NCBI RefSeq assembly: GCF_000143685.1
Contig: NC_014328.1
Location: 3,658,001-3,722,000, forward strand
Length of the DNA: 64,000 nucleotides
Source: Clostridium ljungdahlii DSM 13528
Lineage (GTDB): Bacteria; Bacillota; Clostridia; Clostridiales; Clostridiaceae
Direction: 5' to 3'
Each line of letters opens with the position of its first letter. Position 1 is the stretch's first letter. The position numbers and the translations under genes were made by a program. The notes beneath the pieces are model-generated. The model was not told where the DNA came from. It made no database searches and saw nothing but the letters and a program-made list of their open reading frames with translations. Below are positions 8,696 through 17,582 of the stretch, piece after piece.

Positions 8696-10261
8696 ATGAA
8701 TAAATGCTGTACTAATCCTAATGCTATAGAAGGAATTTTAGAGTCTTACTGGATAGACTCCACATCCAAAACAAATTACCCTTCTTTAAAAGAAGACATA
8801 CAAGTTGATATTGCAATCATAGGAGGCGGCATAGCTGGAATTACCTGTGCCTTTCTACTAAAAAAAGAAGGTTTTAAAGTTGCTGTATTAGAAGCAGACA
8901 ACATAGCAAACGGTACCTCCGGTCATACAACTGCTAAAATAACTTCCCAACATCATTTAATATATGATAAATTAATAAATGAATTTGGAATGGAAAAGGC
9001 AAGACAATATGCAGAAGCAAATGAAATTTCCATTAGATTTATAGAAAATTTAGTAAAAGAATACAACATAGATTGTGACTATAAACATGTACCTGCTTAT
9101 ATGTATACCCAGGACAAAAATTATGTAAAAAGTCTAGAAAAGGAAGTAAAAGCTGCCCAAAGTCTTGGATTAAAAGCAGAATACTTGGATAATATACCTC
9201 TTCCATTACCCATAGAAGGCGCTGTCTATTTTAAAGATCAGGCTGAATTTCATCCTAAAAAGTATCTTTTATCCCTTGCTGATAAAATACCTGGAAATGG
9301 CAGCTATATATTCGAAAAGACTACTATAATAGATGTAGAAAGCGAAGCTCCCTGTATACTTTTATCCCGTAATGGAAAAAAAGTAACCTCATCAAAACTC
9401 ATTATAGCTTCACATTTTCCGTGTTATGATAACTTAGGTTTATATTTTACTAGACTTAAACCAGATAGGTCTTATGTATTAGCATTAAAAATTAAAGAAA
9501 AATTTCCAGAAGGTACATTTATAAATGCAGAAAGTCCCGGCCGCTCCCTTCGTTCTCAGACTGATAATGGAAAAGAAATTGTGCTTATTGGAGGAGAAGG
9601 TCATAAAACAGCCCATGGTGAAAACACTATAAATCATTATAATAATTTGAAATGCTTTTCTGAAAATATATTTAGTGTTGAAAAGATTTTGTATCAATGG
9701 TCTACACAGGATTACATAACCTTAGATGGGGTACCTTATATAGGCAAATTGACTTCATCATCAAAAAATATCTATGTAGCCACAGGTTTTGGAAAATGGG
9801 GAATGACGAACAGCACCGCTGCCGCTGTCCTATTAAAGGATTTAATTATGAATCATGACAATCCTTGGGAGCAAATTTATAACCCTTCTCGTTCTATAAC
9901 ACTTAATTCTACTAAAAACTTTTTTGTAGAAAACTTTGATGTAGCCAAACAACTACTGGAGGGAAAACTTAGTTATGCCTCCAGTGAACTCAAATTTAAA
10001 AAAGGGGAAGGAAAAGTTTTTACTTTTAATGGGAATAAGTATGGAGCTTATAAAGATGAAGATGGCATTACCCACATAGTAGATATCACCTGCACCCATA
10101 TAGGATGTGAATTAGTGTGGAACGATGCTGAGAAAACCTGGGATTGTCCTTGTCATGGTTCTAGATTCAGCTACGAAGGTGATGTAGTAGAAGGTCCTGC
10201 ACATCGCAGGTTAAATCATTTTAGGGAGAAACCAAATAAACCTGACCCAAACATTGTTTGA
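8696..10261 (+). CDS. FAD-dependent oxidoreductase with C-terminal Rieske [2Fe-2S] domain
   Basis: This 521-residue fusion protein has a DAO-type FAD domain at about residues 38-410: AIIGGGIAGITCAFLL for the ADP moiety, then NGTSGHTTAKIT, and near its end YVATGFGKWGMTNS. A Rieske domain follows at about 440-510, with both ligand boxes intact (CTHIGCEL and CPCHGSRF). This matches the YhfW type of protein in Bacillus and clostridia, in which the Rieske centre probably passes electrons to or from the flavin; the substrate is not known. The N terminus carries two cysteines (NKCCTNP). Start ATG at 8696 follows AAGGAG. The downstream esterase gene is 64 bp away on the same strand and may be co-transcribed. 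Confidence 0.9.
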   Translation: MNKCCTNPNAIEGILESYWIDSTSKTNYPSLKEDIQVDIAIIGGGIAGITCAFLLKKEGFKVAVLEADNIANGTSGHTTAKITSQHHLIYDKLINEFGMEKARQYAEANEISIRFIENLVKEYNIDCDYKHVPAYMYTQDKNYVKSLEKEVKAAQSLGLKAEYLDNIPLPLPIEGAVYFKDQAEFHPKKYLLSLADKIPGNGSYIFEKTTIIDVESEAPCILLSRNGKKVTSSKLIIASHFPCYDNLGLYFTRLKPDRSYVLALKIKEKFPEGTFINAESPGRSLRSQTDNGKEIVLIGGEGHKTAHGENTINHYNNLKCFSENIFSVEKILYQWSTQDYITLDGVPYIGKLTSSSKNIYVATGFGKWGMTNSTAAAVLLKDLIMNHDNPWEQIYNPSRSITLNSTKNFFVENFDVAKQLLEGKLSYASSELKFKKGEGKVFTFNGNKYGAYKDEDGITHIVDITCTHIGCELVWNDAEKTWDCPCHGSRFSYEGDVVEGPAHRRLNHFREKPNKPDPNIV

Positions 10262-10325
10262 TATATAATGTTCCAGCAGAAATACGCGTTACTGAATTCC
10301 ACAATAGGCGGAGGATGTAAATAGA

Positions 10326-11363
10326 ATGAAAAAATTTATTAAAATAACATCAGTTATCCTATTTATAATTATAGCAGCGGGTTTTTTTATTATTGAAAAT
10401 TTAACTAAAACAAATAGTGGTAAACTTGATACTTATGTCGCAATAAAATTACACCTAAACAAAATTTTAAGCCCTAATTCAATAGATGCTAAATCAATAA
10501 AAGAAATCAGAGAATACTTAAATACCCAATCAACTAAATGGTCTAACAATCCCATACCATTTTCTAATATAAAAAACACTACTATAAAGGTAAACTCTGA
10601 AAAAATACCAGTACGTATATATACTCCTAAAGATAGCAGCAAACTTCCTATTATTATTTACTCTCATGGTGGTTTCTGGATTGCAGGAAGTATTGATAAT
10701 TACGATAGTATTTGTAGAAAACTTTCGCAGAATACGAATGCAATAGTAATATCTGTAGGCTACCGCCTTGCTCCAGAAAATCCTTTTCCTGCTGCAGTTA
10801 ATGATATGTATAATGTACTCCAATGGACTCATAAAAATGCATCAAGTATAAATGGAGATGGAAGATATATAGCACTTACAGGGGACAGTGCAGGCGGAAA
10901 TCTTTCTGCTGCAGTTTCTCTCATGTCAAGAGATAAAAATGGTCCTCCTGTAACTTGTGAAGTGCTAATATATCCATCCACAAATATATTTCAATTAAAT
11001 AGTAATTCCTGGTCTTATTTTGCCAATAATCTTAACATCTCAAAAACAGACATGGAAAAATATATCTCACTATATGTTCCCAAAAAAGAGGATAGAAAAA
11101 ATCCTTATGCATCTCCTCTTTTAGCTAGAGACTTTAAAAAGTTACCTGATACACTTATAATAACAGCAGAAATTGATCCCCTCCGGGATGAAGGTGAAGC
11201 TTATGGTAAAAAGTTAAAGGATGCAGGAATAAATACACAAGTTACCCGGTACAATGGTGTACCCCATGGATTTATTTCAATGAGTAAAATAACAAATAAA
11301 TCAGAGAAAGCCTTAAATGAGATTTCTCTCTACCTTCAAAAAGAGTTTCACAAACATAAATAA
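10326..11363 (+). CDS. Alpha/beta hydrolase of the hormone-sensitive-lipase family, membrane-anchored
   Basis: This 345-residue esterase/lipase-type enzyme has an N-terminal hydrophobic helix (about residues 7-25), suggesting export with the anchor retained. The oxyanion-hole motif HGG is at about 114 (YSHGGFWIAGS), the nucleophile elbow GDSAGG at about 187, the acid in EIDPLRDEG at about 286 and the histidine in GVPHGF at about 317. The triad is therefore complete. Family members hydrolyse short acyl esters; the substrate is unknown. The ATG has GGAGG ten bases upstream. A structured repeat starts four bases after the stop. Confidence 0.9.
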   Translation: MKKFIKITSVILFIIIAAGFFIIENLTKTNSGKLDTYVAIKLHLNKILSPNSIDAKSIKEIREYLNTQSTKWSNNPIPFSNIKNTTIKVNSEKIPVRIYTPKDSSKLPIIIYSHGGFWIAGSIDNYDSICRKLSQNTNAIVISVGYRLAPENPFPAAVNDMYNVLQWTHKNASSINGDGRYIALTGDSAGGNLSAAVSLMSRDKNGPPVTCEVLIYPSTNIFQLNSNSWSYFANNLNISKTDMEKYISLYVPKKEDRKNPYASPLLARDFKKLPDTLIITAEIDPLRDEGEAYGKKLKDAGINTQVTRYNGVPHGFISMSKITNKSEKALNEISLYLQKEFHKHK

Positions 11364-11366
11364 TAT

Positions 11367-11497
11367 AAACAGATTTCTAAGCATCAGATGGAGTTTTGAC
11401 TCCACCTGATGCTTAGAAATCGTTATCCAGGGACGTAGCTGCTCTTTACTCCAACTTGAAGAAGTGGGAGTATTAGAGCAGGTAGTCATCGGACAAA
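11367..11497. repeat. Structured repeat E2
   Basis: This is a 131-bp member of the four-copy family. A first hairpin (GATTTCTAAGCATCAGATG with its complement ending at 11421) is followed by GTTATCCAGGGACGTAGC. A stem CTGCTC/GAGCAG then encloses ACTCC...GGAGT capped by ACTT-GAAG-AAGT, and the copy ends GTAGTCATCGGAC. It lacks the third hairpin present in the copies at 17378 and 42989. It directly follows the esterase stop codon. Confidence 0.8.
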
Positions 11498-11525
11498 TAA
11501 AAAAAGGCAAGTTTTAAACTTGCCT
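11496..11525 (-). terminator. Terminator of the tRNA-Leu gene
   Basis: The minus strand reads AGGCAAGTTTAAAACTTGCCT followed by seven T residues (broken here only by strand notation), an ideal intrinsic terminator 13 bp after the tRNA 3' end. Confidence 0.9.
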
Positions 11526-11538
11526 AACATTTCTTAAA

Positions 11539-11624
11539 TGGTGCGAAGAACGGGAGTTGAACCCGTACGATGTTACTCACACGCCCCTCAAACGTGCGCG
11601 TCTGCCTATTCCGCCACCCTCGCA
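11539..11624 (-). tRNA. tRNA-Leu (anticodon GAG)
   Basis: This 86-nt class II tRNA folds fully. The acceptor stem TGCGAGG pairs with the complementary end before an encoded CCA; the anticodon stem CACGT/GCGTG carries loop TTGAGGG, giving GAG; there is a long variable arm and a T-loop GTTCAACTC. The encoded CCA is at 11539-11541. The gene is single, with its own terminator. Confidence 0.97.
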
Positions 11625-11677
11625 TTACAATAGTTATTATAATGACTTTTTATTAAACTGTCAACTAAATTTTAAAA

Positions 11678-12265
11678 TTACAAAAAATTTACAATAATTA
11701 TAGAAGTATTCATCTGCAAATTCTTGTATAAGTACTTATATACCCTGTAATTTACTTTTACACGTTTAATATATTTATCCGTTTCTTTAAAAGGTATGTA
11801 CTGTATATTCTTTCCATCTTTAGAATGATCGGAATCCTTCAACCACTTTTTTACATTTCCCCTACCTCCATTGTAAGCTGCCAAAATTAAATCCATATTG
11901 TTATCAAACTCTGATTTTAAATTGTTCAAATACCAGCATCCCATTCTTATATTAAACTCAGGATCATTTAGCATGTTATCTTGGAAATTTGATACTCCCA
12001 TCTTATCTGCCGCCCATTCTGCAGTATCTGGAGTTATCTGCATAAGTCCTATAGCATTTTTGTTGGACCTTACATTTTCTTTAAAGTTACTTTCTGTCTT
12101 AATTACAGCCATTACAAAGTAGGGATCTAAATCATATTGTTTTGCATATTCTGCTATATAAGTTGAATACTTTAATGGATAACAATATCTTGCAATACTT
12201 TTTACACATAATACAGCTACCATTATTAGTATTATAACTATTGCTACTTTTTTTAGAAACCTCAA
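11678..12265 (-). CDS. Soluble-lytic-transglycosylase-type protein with membrane anchor
   Basis: This 195-residue protein has an N-terminal membrane helix (about residues 6-24) and one SLT domain. The catalytic glutamate sits in AVIKTESNF near residue 58, followed by NAIGLMQITPDTA and the AYNGGRGNVKKWL string that shapes the active site. It would cleave peptidoglycan glycan strands outside the membrane, leaving 1,6-anhydro ends. This short clostridial form is commonly encoded next to coaE and polA, as here; the start lies 19 bp after the coaE stop, so the three genes probably form one transcript with polA first. Confidence 0.9.
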   Translation of the reverse strand: MRFLKKVAIVIILIMVAVLCVKSIARYCYPLKYSTYIAEYAKQYDLDPYFVMAVIKTESNFKENVRSNKNAIGLMQITPDTAEWAADKMGVSNFQDNMLNDPEFNIRMGCWYLNNLKSEFDNNMDLILAAYNGGRGNVKKWLKDSDHSKDGKNIQYIPFKETDKYIKRVKVNYRVYKYLYKNLQMNTSIIIVNFL

Positions 12266-12284
12266 TTTTTTTGTGTCTTAAAAA

Positions 12285-12908
12285 CTATATTTTAGGACAC
12301 TTCACCCCCCCATATTTTCTGCTTATTCTTATAAATATCTCCTTTAATTGTGTTTTAGTTTCATCTAAAGTATTAGAATTATCTAGTACAAAGTCCGCAT
12401 ACTTTTTCTTTTCTTCCAAAGGCATCTGAGAGTTTATTCTGCTAAGCACTTGACCTTCCGTTAATTTATCTCTACTTTTTACCCTGCTTATCTGTACCTC
12501 TTTATTTACCCAAACTAATAGCATTTCATCCAAATAACTACAAAATCCATTTTCTATGAGGGTAGCTCCATCTATAACACAAATTTTTTCACATTTTTGT
12601 TCTAATTCTTCTACTTTTTTTAATATTTCCTTTTTAATGAAAGGCATTATAATACTTTCATATTTAGTTCTTTCTCCTTCATTAGAAAATATATAATTTC
12701 CAAATTCTTTTCTTCTAAGTTTACCTGAAAGATCAATAAATCTTTCTCCAAAAATACATTTAATTTTTTCAATTATTACAGGATATTTTTCAATTACTTC
12801 CCTAGCTATAATATCTGCATCCACTATACTTATATCGTGCTCTCTCAGTATATCAGAAACAGTGCTTTTTCCGCTTCCTATACCTCCAGTAAGCCCTATT
12901 TTAATCAC
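12285..12908 (-). CDS. coaE: Dephospho-CoA kinase
   Basis: This 207-residue enzyme phosphorylates the 3'-hydroxyl of dephospho-CoA in the last step of coenzyme A synthesis. The Walker A motif is at residues 7-15 (TGGIGSGKSTV), and DADIIAREV, the substrate-contact region, follows at about 31. RVKSRDKLTEGQVLSRINSQMP carries the lid arginines. Length is normal for the family. It lies 24 bp downstream of polA in the same orientation. Confidence 0.96.
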   Translation of the reverse strand: MIKIGLTGGIGSGKSTVSDILREHDISIVDADIIAREVIEKYPVIIEKIKCIFGERFIDLSGKLRRKEFGNYIFSNEGERTKYESIIMPFIKKEILKKVEELEQKCEKICVIDGATLIENGFCSYLDEMLLVWVNKEVQISRVKSRDKLTEGQVLSRINSQMPLEEKKKYADFVLDNSNTLDETKTQLKEIFIRISRKYGGVKCPKI

Positions 12909-12932
12909 AGTTTTCTTCCCCTTTATACTAAT

Positions 12933-15563
12933 TTACTTAGCCTCATACCAATTACTTCCTACACTTATATCTACTTCAAGAGGGACTTTCAGTTGTAAAA
13001 CTTTTTCCATTTCTTCTTTTACTACAGATTTTACATTATCAATTTCCTCTTTATACACATTTAGAATTAGTTCATCATGTACCTGAAGTATTAGTTTGCT
13101 TTTTAATTTATTTTCCTCTAATCTTCTATACACATTTACCATAGCTATTTTTATTATGTCCGCTGCACTGCCTTGAATAGGTGTGTTCATTGCAAGTCTT
13201 TCTCCAAATGACCTCACTATCTTATTTGAAGATTTTATCTCAGGTATAAACCTCCTTCTATTCATAAGTGTAGTAACATAAGAATTTACTTTAGCCTCTT
13301 TTACTATATCGTCCATATATAACTTTACCTTCGGATATCTTTCAAAATAAGTGTCTATATAAAGCTTTGCTTCTTTTCTAGATATTTTTAAATTTTTAGC
13401 CAAACTAAAGTCACCTATTCCATAGACTATACCAAAGTTTACTGCTTTAGCATTACTTCTCTGAGCAGATGTAACTTCATCTATAGGTACCTTAAACACT
13501 TCTGAAGCAGTTTTTGTATGAATATCACTATGATTTATAAACGCACTTATCAAATTTTCATCATCAGCAATATGAGCAAGTACTCTCAATTCTATCTGTG
13601 AATAGTCTGCTGAAAGTATAACACAGTCTTCATTTTCTGGAACAAATATTTTTCTTATCTCTTTACCCATCTCATATTTTATAGGTATATTTTGAAGATT
13701 AGGTTCTGTACTTGAAAGTCTTCCCGTAGTTGTTACCGTTTGATTAAAACTGGAATGAATTTTGTCATCTTCCTGTATTACTGCTTTAAGTCCTTCAATA
13801 TATGTTGAATACAATTTAGTAAGCTGTCTATAGTAAATTATCTTTTCAACTATAGGATGTTTATCTTTTAATTTTTCAAGTACTTCTGCATTAGTGGAAT
13901 ATCCCGTCTTAGTCTTTTTTATTACAGGTAGATCCAACTTTTCAAATAAAATTTTTCCAAGCTGTTTTGGAGAATTTATATTGAATTCTTCTTCAGAAAG
14001 AGAATATATTTCTTTCTGTACTTTATCTATTTCAATTTTAAATTTACCTTCTTGTTCCACAAGCTTATCTTTATCAACCTTAAAGCCTTCACATTCCATA
14101 GATGCAAGCACGTATATAAGAGGCTGTTCTACTTTATACAAAAGCTCTTCCATATGAGCTTCTTCTATTTTCTTTGTAAGCTCGGAATAAACCTTACTAA
14201 AAAGCACAGTTTCCTTAGAAAAAAATTTTTCGTCATCTTCTGAAATTTCAACTCCCGTATACTGTCTTATAATATCCTTAAGCTCATAGTCAGATCTCGA
14301 TGAATCTATAAGATAAGCTGCTATTTTTATATCAAATTCTAATTTTAAAAATCTTATACCCATTTTATATAATATGCTGCAAGGAACTTTTACATCATAC
14401 CCTACCTTGGATATACCTTCATTTTCAAATAAAAGTTTAAAAAGTTCTACTGCTTTATTTTTATCTTCATTATATATTTCATTTATATGTATCTGAAAGT
14501 TTTTTTCATTTAAACTTATAAATACCTTATCTATATAATTTCTAGAATAACTTTCCTCGTCTTCTACTTTAAAGTTTATATATACTAAATCATTATTTTT
14601 TAAAGAATTTACAAAATCACTAAACTTGTGTAAAGTATCTATTTCCGTAAATTCAACATCAAATTCCTGTGCTTTATCCTTCTGGATTTCGTTAAGCCCA
14701 TGAATTTTGCTTATCAAAGATTTAAATTCAAGTTTTTCAAATACCTTCTTTAATCCCTGTGCATCATACTCTTCCTTTGACTCAATGGACTCAAGATCCA
14801 TTTCCACAGGTACATTAGTCATAATAGTTGCAAGTTTTTTACTAAAAATAGCCTGCTCCATATTATCTTTTAAGTTTTCCTTTAGCTTTTTTCCACTTAT
14901 ATCCTCTACATTTTCATATACATTTTCTATACTCTTATATTGTTTTATTAATTTAAAAGCAGTTTTTTCACCTACACCAGGAACCCCAGGTATATTGTCT
15001 GAAGTATCACCCATAAGTCCTTTAACATCTATAAACTGTGTAGGAGTTACCCCATACTCTTCTATCATCCTATTTCTATCATATATCTCTTTTTGAGTTA
15101 TACCTTTTTTAGTTATAACTATCTTTACTTTATCTGTAGCAAGCTGAAGGGCATCCCTATCTCCTGTAACTATATAGACCTGTATACCATTTTTTTCAGC
15201 AAAGACAGATAGTGTTCCCATAAGATCATCTGCTTCAAATCCATCTATTTCAAAAATACTTACGGACATCATTTTTAATATTTCCTTGATTACTGGAAAT
15301 TGCTCTGACAATTCAGGAGGCATCTTTTTTCTTCCAGCTTTATATTCACTGTATTTATTATGTCTAAAAGTAGGTGCACTTCTATCAAAAGTACATACCA
15401 CATAATCTGGTTTAATTTCCTCCTTCATTTTAAGAAGCATATTTAAAAAACCATAAACTGCATTTGTATGGACTCCTTCTAGATTAGTTAGATCTGGGAG
15501 TGCGTAAAATGCCCGATGCATCAAACTATGTCCATCTAATATCAGCAACTTTTCATCATTCAT
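12933..15563 (-). CDS. polA: DNA polymerase I
   Basis: This 876-residue family A DNA polymerase serves gap filling and Okazaki fragment maturation. The N-terminal 5'-3' exonuclease (about 1-290) keeps the acidic metal ligands (ILDGHSLMHRAFYA, FEIDGFEADDLMGTL, GVPGVGEKTA). The middle 3'-5' exonuclease-like domain (about 300-470) lacks an obvious DEDD set, so proofreading is probably absent, as in many Firmicutes. The polymerase domain shows motif A (DYSQIELRVLAH), motif B (RSNAKAVNFGIVYG) and motif C (QVHDELI). It is the first gene of the polA-coaE-transglycosylase run; its promoter lies in the divergent region to its right. Confidence 0.97.
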   Translation of the reverse strand: MNDEKLLILDGHSLMHRAFYALPDLTNLEGVHTNAVYGFLNMLLKMKEEIKPDYVVCTFDRSAPTFRHNKYSEYKAGRKKMPPELSEQFPVIKEILKMMSVSIFEIDGFEADDLMGTLSVFAEKNGIQVYIVTGDRDALQLATDKVKIVITKKGITQKEIYDRNRMIEEYGVTPTQFIDVKGLMGDTSDNIPGVPGVGEKTAFKLIKQYKSIENVYENVEDISGKKLKENLKDNMEQAIFSKKLATIMTNVPVEMDLESIESKEEYDAQGLKKVFEKLEFKSLISKIHGLNEIQKDKAQEFDVEFTEIDTLHKFSDFVNSLKNNDLVYINFKVEDEESYSRNYIDKVFISLNEKNFQIHINEIYNEDKNKAVELFKLLFENEGISKVGYDVKVPCSILYKMGIRFLKLEFDIKIAAYLIDSSRSDYELKDIIRQYTGVEISEDDEKFFSKETVLFSKVYSELTKKIEEAHMEELLYKVEQPLIYVLASMECEGFKVDKDKLVEQEGKFKIEIDKVQKEIYSLSEEEFNINSPKQLGKILFEKLDLPVIKKTKTGYSTNAEVLEKLKDKHPIVEKIIYYRQLTKLYSTYIEGLKAVIQEDDKIHSSFNQTVTTTGRLSSTEPNLQNIPIKYEMGKEIRKIFVPENEDCVILSADYSQIELRVLAHIADDENLISAFINHSDIHTKTASEVFKVPIDEVTSAQRSNAKAVNFGIVYGIGDFSLAKNLKISRKEAKLYIDTYFERYPKVKLYMDDIVKEAKVNSYVTTLMNRRRFIPEIKSSNKIVRSFGERLAMNTPIQGSAADIIKIAMVNVYRRLEENKLKSKLILQVHDELILNVYKEEIDNVKSVVKEEMEKVLQLKVPLEVDISVGSNWYEAK

Positions 15564-15888
15564 TGAATTACCTCCAAAATTTCATTTATGAAGAAACTGT
15601 ACACTCTATATATAGTATCATTTTTATTGTAAATTAGAAATAAAGTATTGTAAAAATTTTTATCTTATTCTAAAATTAATATAAACACATTAAAATTATA
15701 ATTATATCATGTACAAGTTAATAATTCTATATTTAATTTTTACTTTCACTGCAATTAATAATTTCAACTAATTAAAAATCTTTAATATAGCAATTCAGAT
15801 TCAAAATATTTTCTATTTAATTTCTATACTAAATATATAAATATCCTATATATTACTAATTGCAGTCTATTTTCAAGGAGGCTTTTAT
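15564..15888. promoter_or_regulatory. Divergent promoter region
   Basis: This is a 325-bp, very AT-rich spacer between polA and the divergent cysteine-cluster gene. It must hold both promoters. No clear palindrome, small open frame or structured RNA was found; an AAGGAGG ribosome-binding site precedes the gene at 15889. Confidence 0.5.
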
Positions 15889-16539
15889 ATGTTACTAAGC
15901 TATAAATTTTCGAACAACATTCCTCTATTTAAATGTGATATTTGCGGGAACTGCAGTAATTTTGTAGAATCCACATCCTATACAAATATAAAGAACAGAG
16001 GTTGCTGCTGGTACTTTCCAAAATACAATCTAGTAGATATTAAAAATATAATAAACAATGGGAACATAGATTTTATATACTATTTATCTTCTATTCCAAA
16101 TTGTGTAGAAAATTATGATATCAGGGTAAAAGGAATCTTTTTTAAAAATCAATATGACAATTACACTGAAAACAATATAAAATACAGTGATTTTGACAAT
16201 AGTCTCTTTTTTAGATTATGTCCTTTTTTAAAAAAAGATGGGTGCAAATTAAGTTTTTCTTTACGACCACATCCATGTAATTTATATTTATGTAGAGAGG
16301 TCCTTCAATTGGCAGGTAAAGTATACACCATGTATTCTCGAGAACGAAAGGATTATTATGCTTATTGTAACTATTTTAATGAGTGCTTAAAAGAAGACTT
16401 AGAATCTAATAATGCAACCTTATCAGATAATTTAGAGGAATCTTTAGATATATTAAATTCTTCCACATTACCTCCTTTTCAACCTAGAAAATTACAAAAT
16501 ATTTACATAAATTATTCTACATGTCACCATAGTGCCTAA
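15889..16539 (+). CDS. YkgJ-type cysteine-cluster protein
   Basis: This 216-residue protein has cysteine clusters typical of the CxxCxxC zinc- or iron-chelating (YkgJ/UPF0153) family. CDICGNCSNF is at about residues 20-29, GCCWYFP at about 43-49, then CPFLKKDGCKL and RPHPCNLYLCREV in the middle. Family function is poorly known; some members relate to metal-dependent methyltransferases or flagellin modification. There is no membrane segment. AAGGAGG lies upstream of the ATG. It is monocistronic, flanked by genes on the opposite strand. Confidence 0.7.
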   Translation: MLLSYKFSNNIPLFKCDICGNCSNFVESTSYTNIKNRGCCWYFPKYNLVDIKNIINNGNIDFIYYLSSIPNCVENYDIRVKGIFFKNQYDNYTENNIKYSDFDNSLFFRLCPFLKKDGCKLSFSLRPHPCNLYLCREVLQLAGKVYTMYSRERKDYYAYCNYFNECLKEDLESNNATLSDNLEESLDILNSSTLPPFQPRKLQNIYINYSTCHHSA

Positions 16540-16631
16540 ACTTTAAATTTTTAAGAATACTTTTTGTTAATTTAGGTTAAACTTATACTGCCTTGATGAT
16601 ATGATAACTCCCATTAATTCTATGTAAAATG

Positions 16632-16652
16632 ATCCTAGTTTAAAACTAGGAT
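16632..16652. terminator. Bidirectional terminator
   Basis: ATCCTAGTTT and AAACTAGGAT arms with A and T runs outside lie between the convergent genes ending at 16539 and 16652. Confidence 0.8.
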
Positions 16653-17188
16653 TATTTTACACTCACTAATTTTCTATTATATAGTCTATAATTATGAATT
16701 TTATAGGATTCTTTGATAACCTTTTCATTTATAAACCTTTTATTCTTTAAGTAATCTTCAAAATTATAAATACACATACAAGAAGCACTCATTTCTAAAA
16801 TTATATTTAATATATTTCTATTAAAATTCAGAAAATTATTCTGGGAAGTATTATAGATGGCATAATCAACCTGTATAATAAATCTTACGCCTACATATCC
16901 CTCTTTATTAATTTTATCTATATACTTTAAAACTTCTCTTCTTATATTATTTACTTTCAACTTTGGATACTCATTAATCACTTGTGTCATATCAACGTAT
17001 TCCACACAATTATTTTTTGTGTCAACATACTTTAATAATTTTTTATACAGTTTTAAATCCGTGTATACACAGATTTTCTCTTTTCTTTCAATACCTTCTT
17101 TTATATATTGACACATATTTATAATTAAATGTTCTAATCCAAAGTAATAAAATGAAGAATTAAGTCCAAAAATACTATGATTAATCAT
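16652..17188 (-). CDS. MEDS-domain-like protein
   Basis: This 178-residue single-domain protein resembles the MEDS (DcmR-type sensory) domain, a RecA/KaiC-like fold without a kinase P-loop. It matches best at YFGLEHLIINMCQYIKEGIE, then CVYTDLKLY and GYVGVRFIIQVDYA, ending with CMCIYNFEDY, which aligns with the family's ALCTY strand. In other bacteria such domains occur in regulators of methylotrophy and in signalling proteins of sporulating Firmicutes. No DNA-binding part is present here. Assignment is by pattern, moderately sure; ligand and role are unknown. Confidence 0.55.
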   Translation of the reverse strand: MINHSIFGLNSSFYYFGLEHLIINMCQYIKEGIERKEKICVYTDLKLYKKLLKYVDTKNNCVEYVDMTQVINEYPKLKVNNIRREVLKYIDKINKEGYVGVRFIIQVDYAIYNTSQNNFLNFNRNILNIILEMSASCMCIYNFEDYLKNKRFINEKVIKESYKIHNYRLYNRKLVSVK

Positions 17189-17377
17189 ATCTTTTTATCC
17201 TTTACAAAATAAGTTTATTGTTTATGTATTCTACATAATATATACATACTCCTCTTAATATTCATAAGTATATTACAAAATATTTCGTCACATATCTGTA
17301 TTTTTATACTTTAATTTTTATAAAGTATTTCATTTTTTACATCGTTCCACTCTATTCTACTTATTATATCATCAAGT
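17189..17377. other. AT-rich intergenic region
   Basis: This holds the promoter of the MEDS-like gene. Nothing else was recognised before repeat E3 begins. Confidence 0.4.
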
Positions 17378-17568
17378 GATTCTTAGGTTCAGGTGGAGTT
17401 TGCTTATAAGGAATCCTTTTCTCCATCTGAACCTTATTAACAGTATTCTTAGTGTCTTTAGCACTTAGAATACGTTATCCTTTAGGGAAAGAACTTATCC
17501 AGGGATATAGCTGCTCGCAACGTACACTTGGAGAAGTGGGAATATTAGATCAGGTAGTCATCGGATAA
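17378..17568. repeat. Structured repeat E3
   Basis: This is a 191-bp copy with all family parts: first hairpin GGTTCAG...CTGAACC, second hairpin GTATTCT...AGAATAC with AGTG/CACT inside, the single-stranded-looking blocks TTATCCTTTAGGGAAA and TTATCCAGGGA, then AGCTGCTC, CACTTGGAGAAGTGGGAATATTAG and the end GTAGTCATCGGA. The second hairpin has a different sequence from that of the copy at 42989 but remains paired. It ends 15 bp before the stop of the next minus-strand gene. Confidence 0.8.
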
Positions 17569-17582
17569 AACTTTCCTGTCAT

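Noticed and set aside
11313..11510. 65-codon minus-strand open frame
   Set aside because: It spans the end of the esterase gene and repeat E2; it is a product of the repeat, not a gene.
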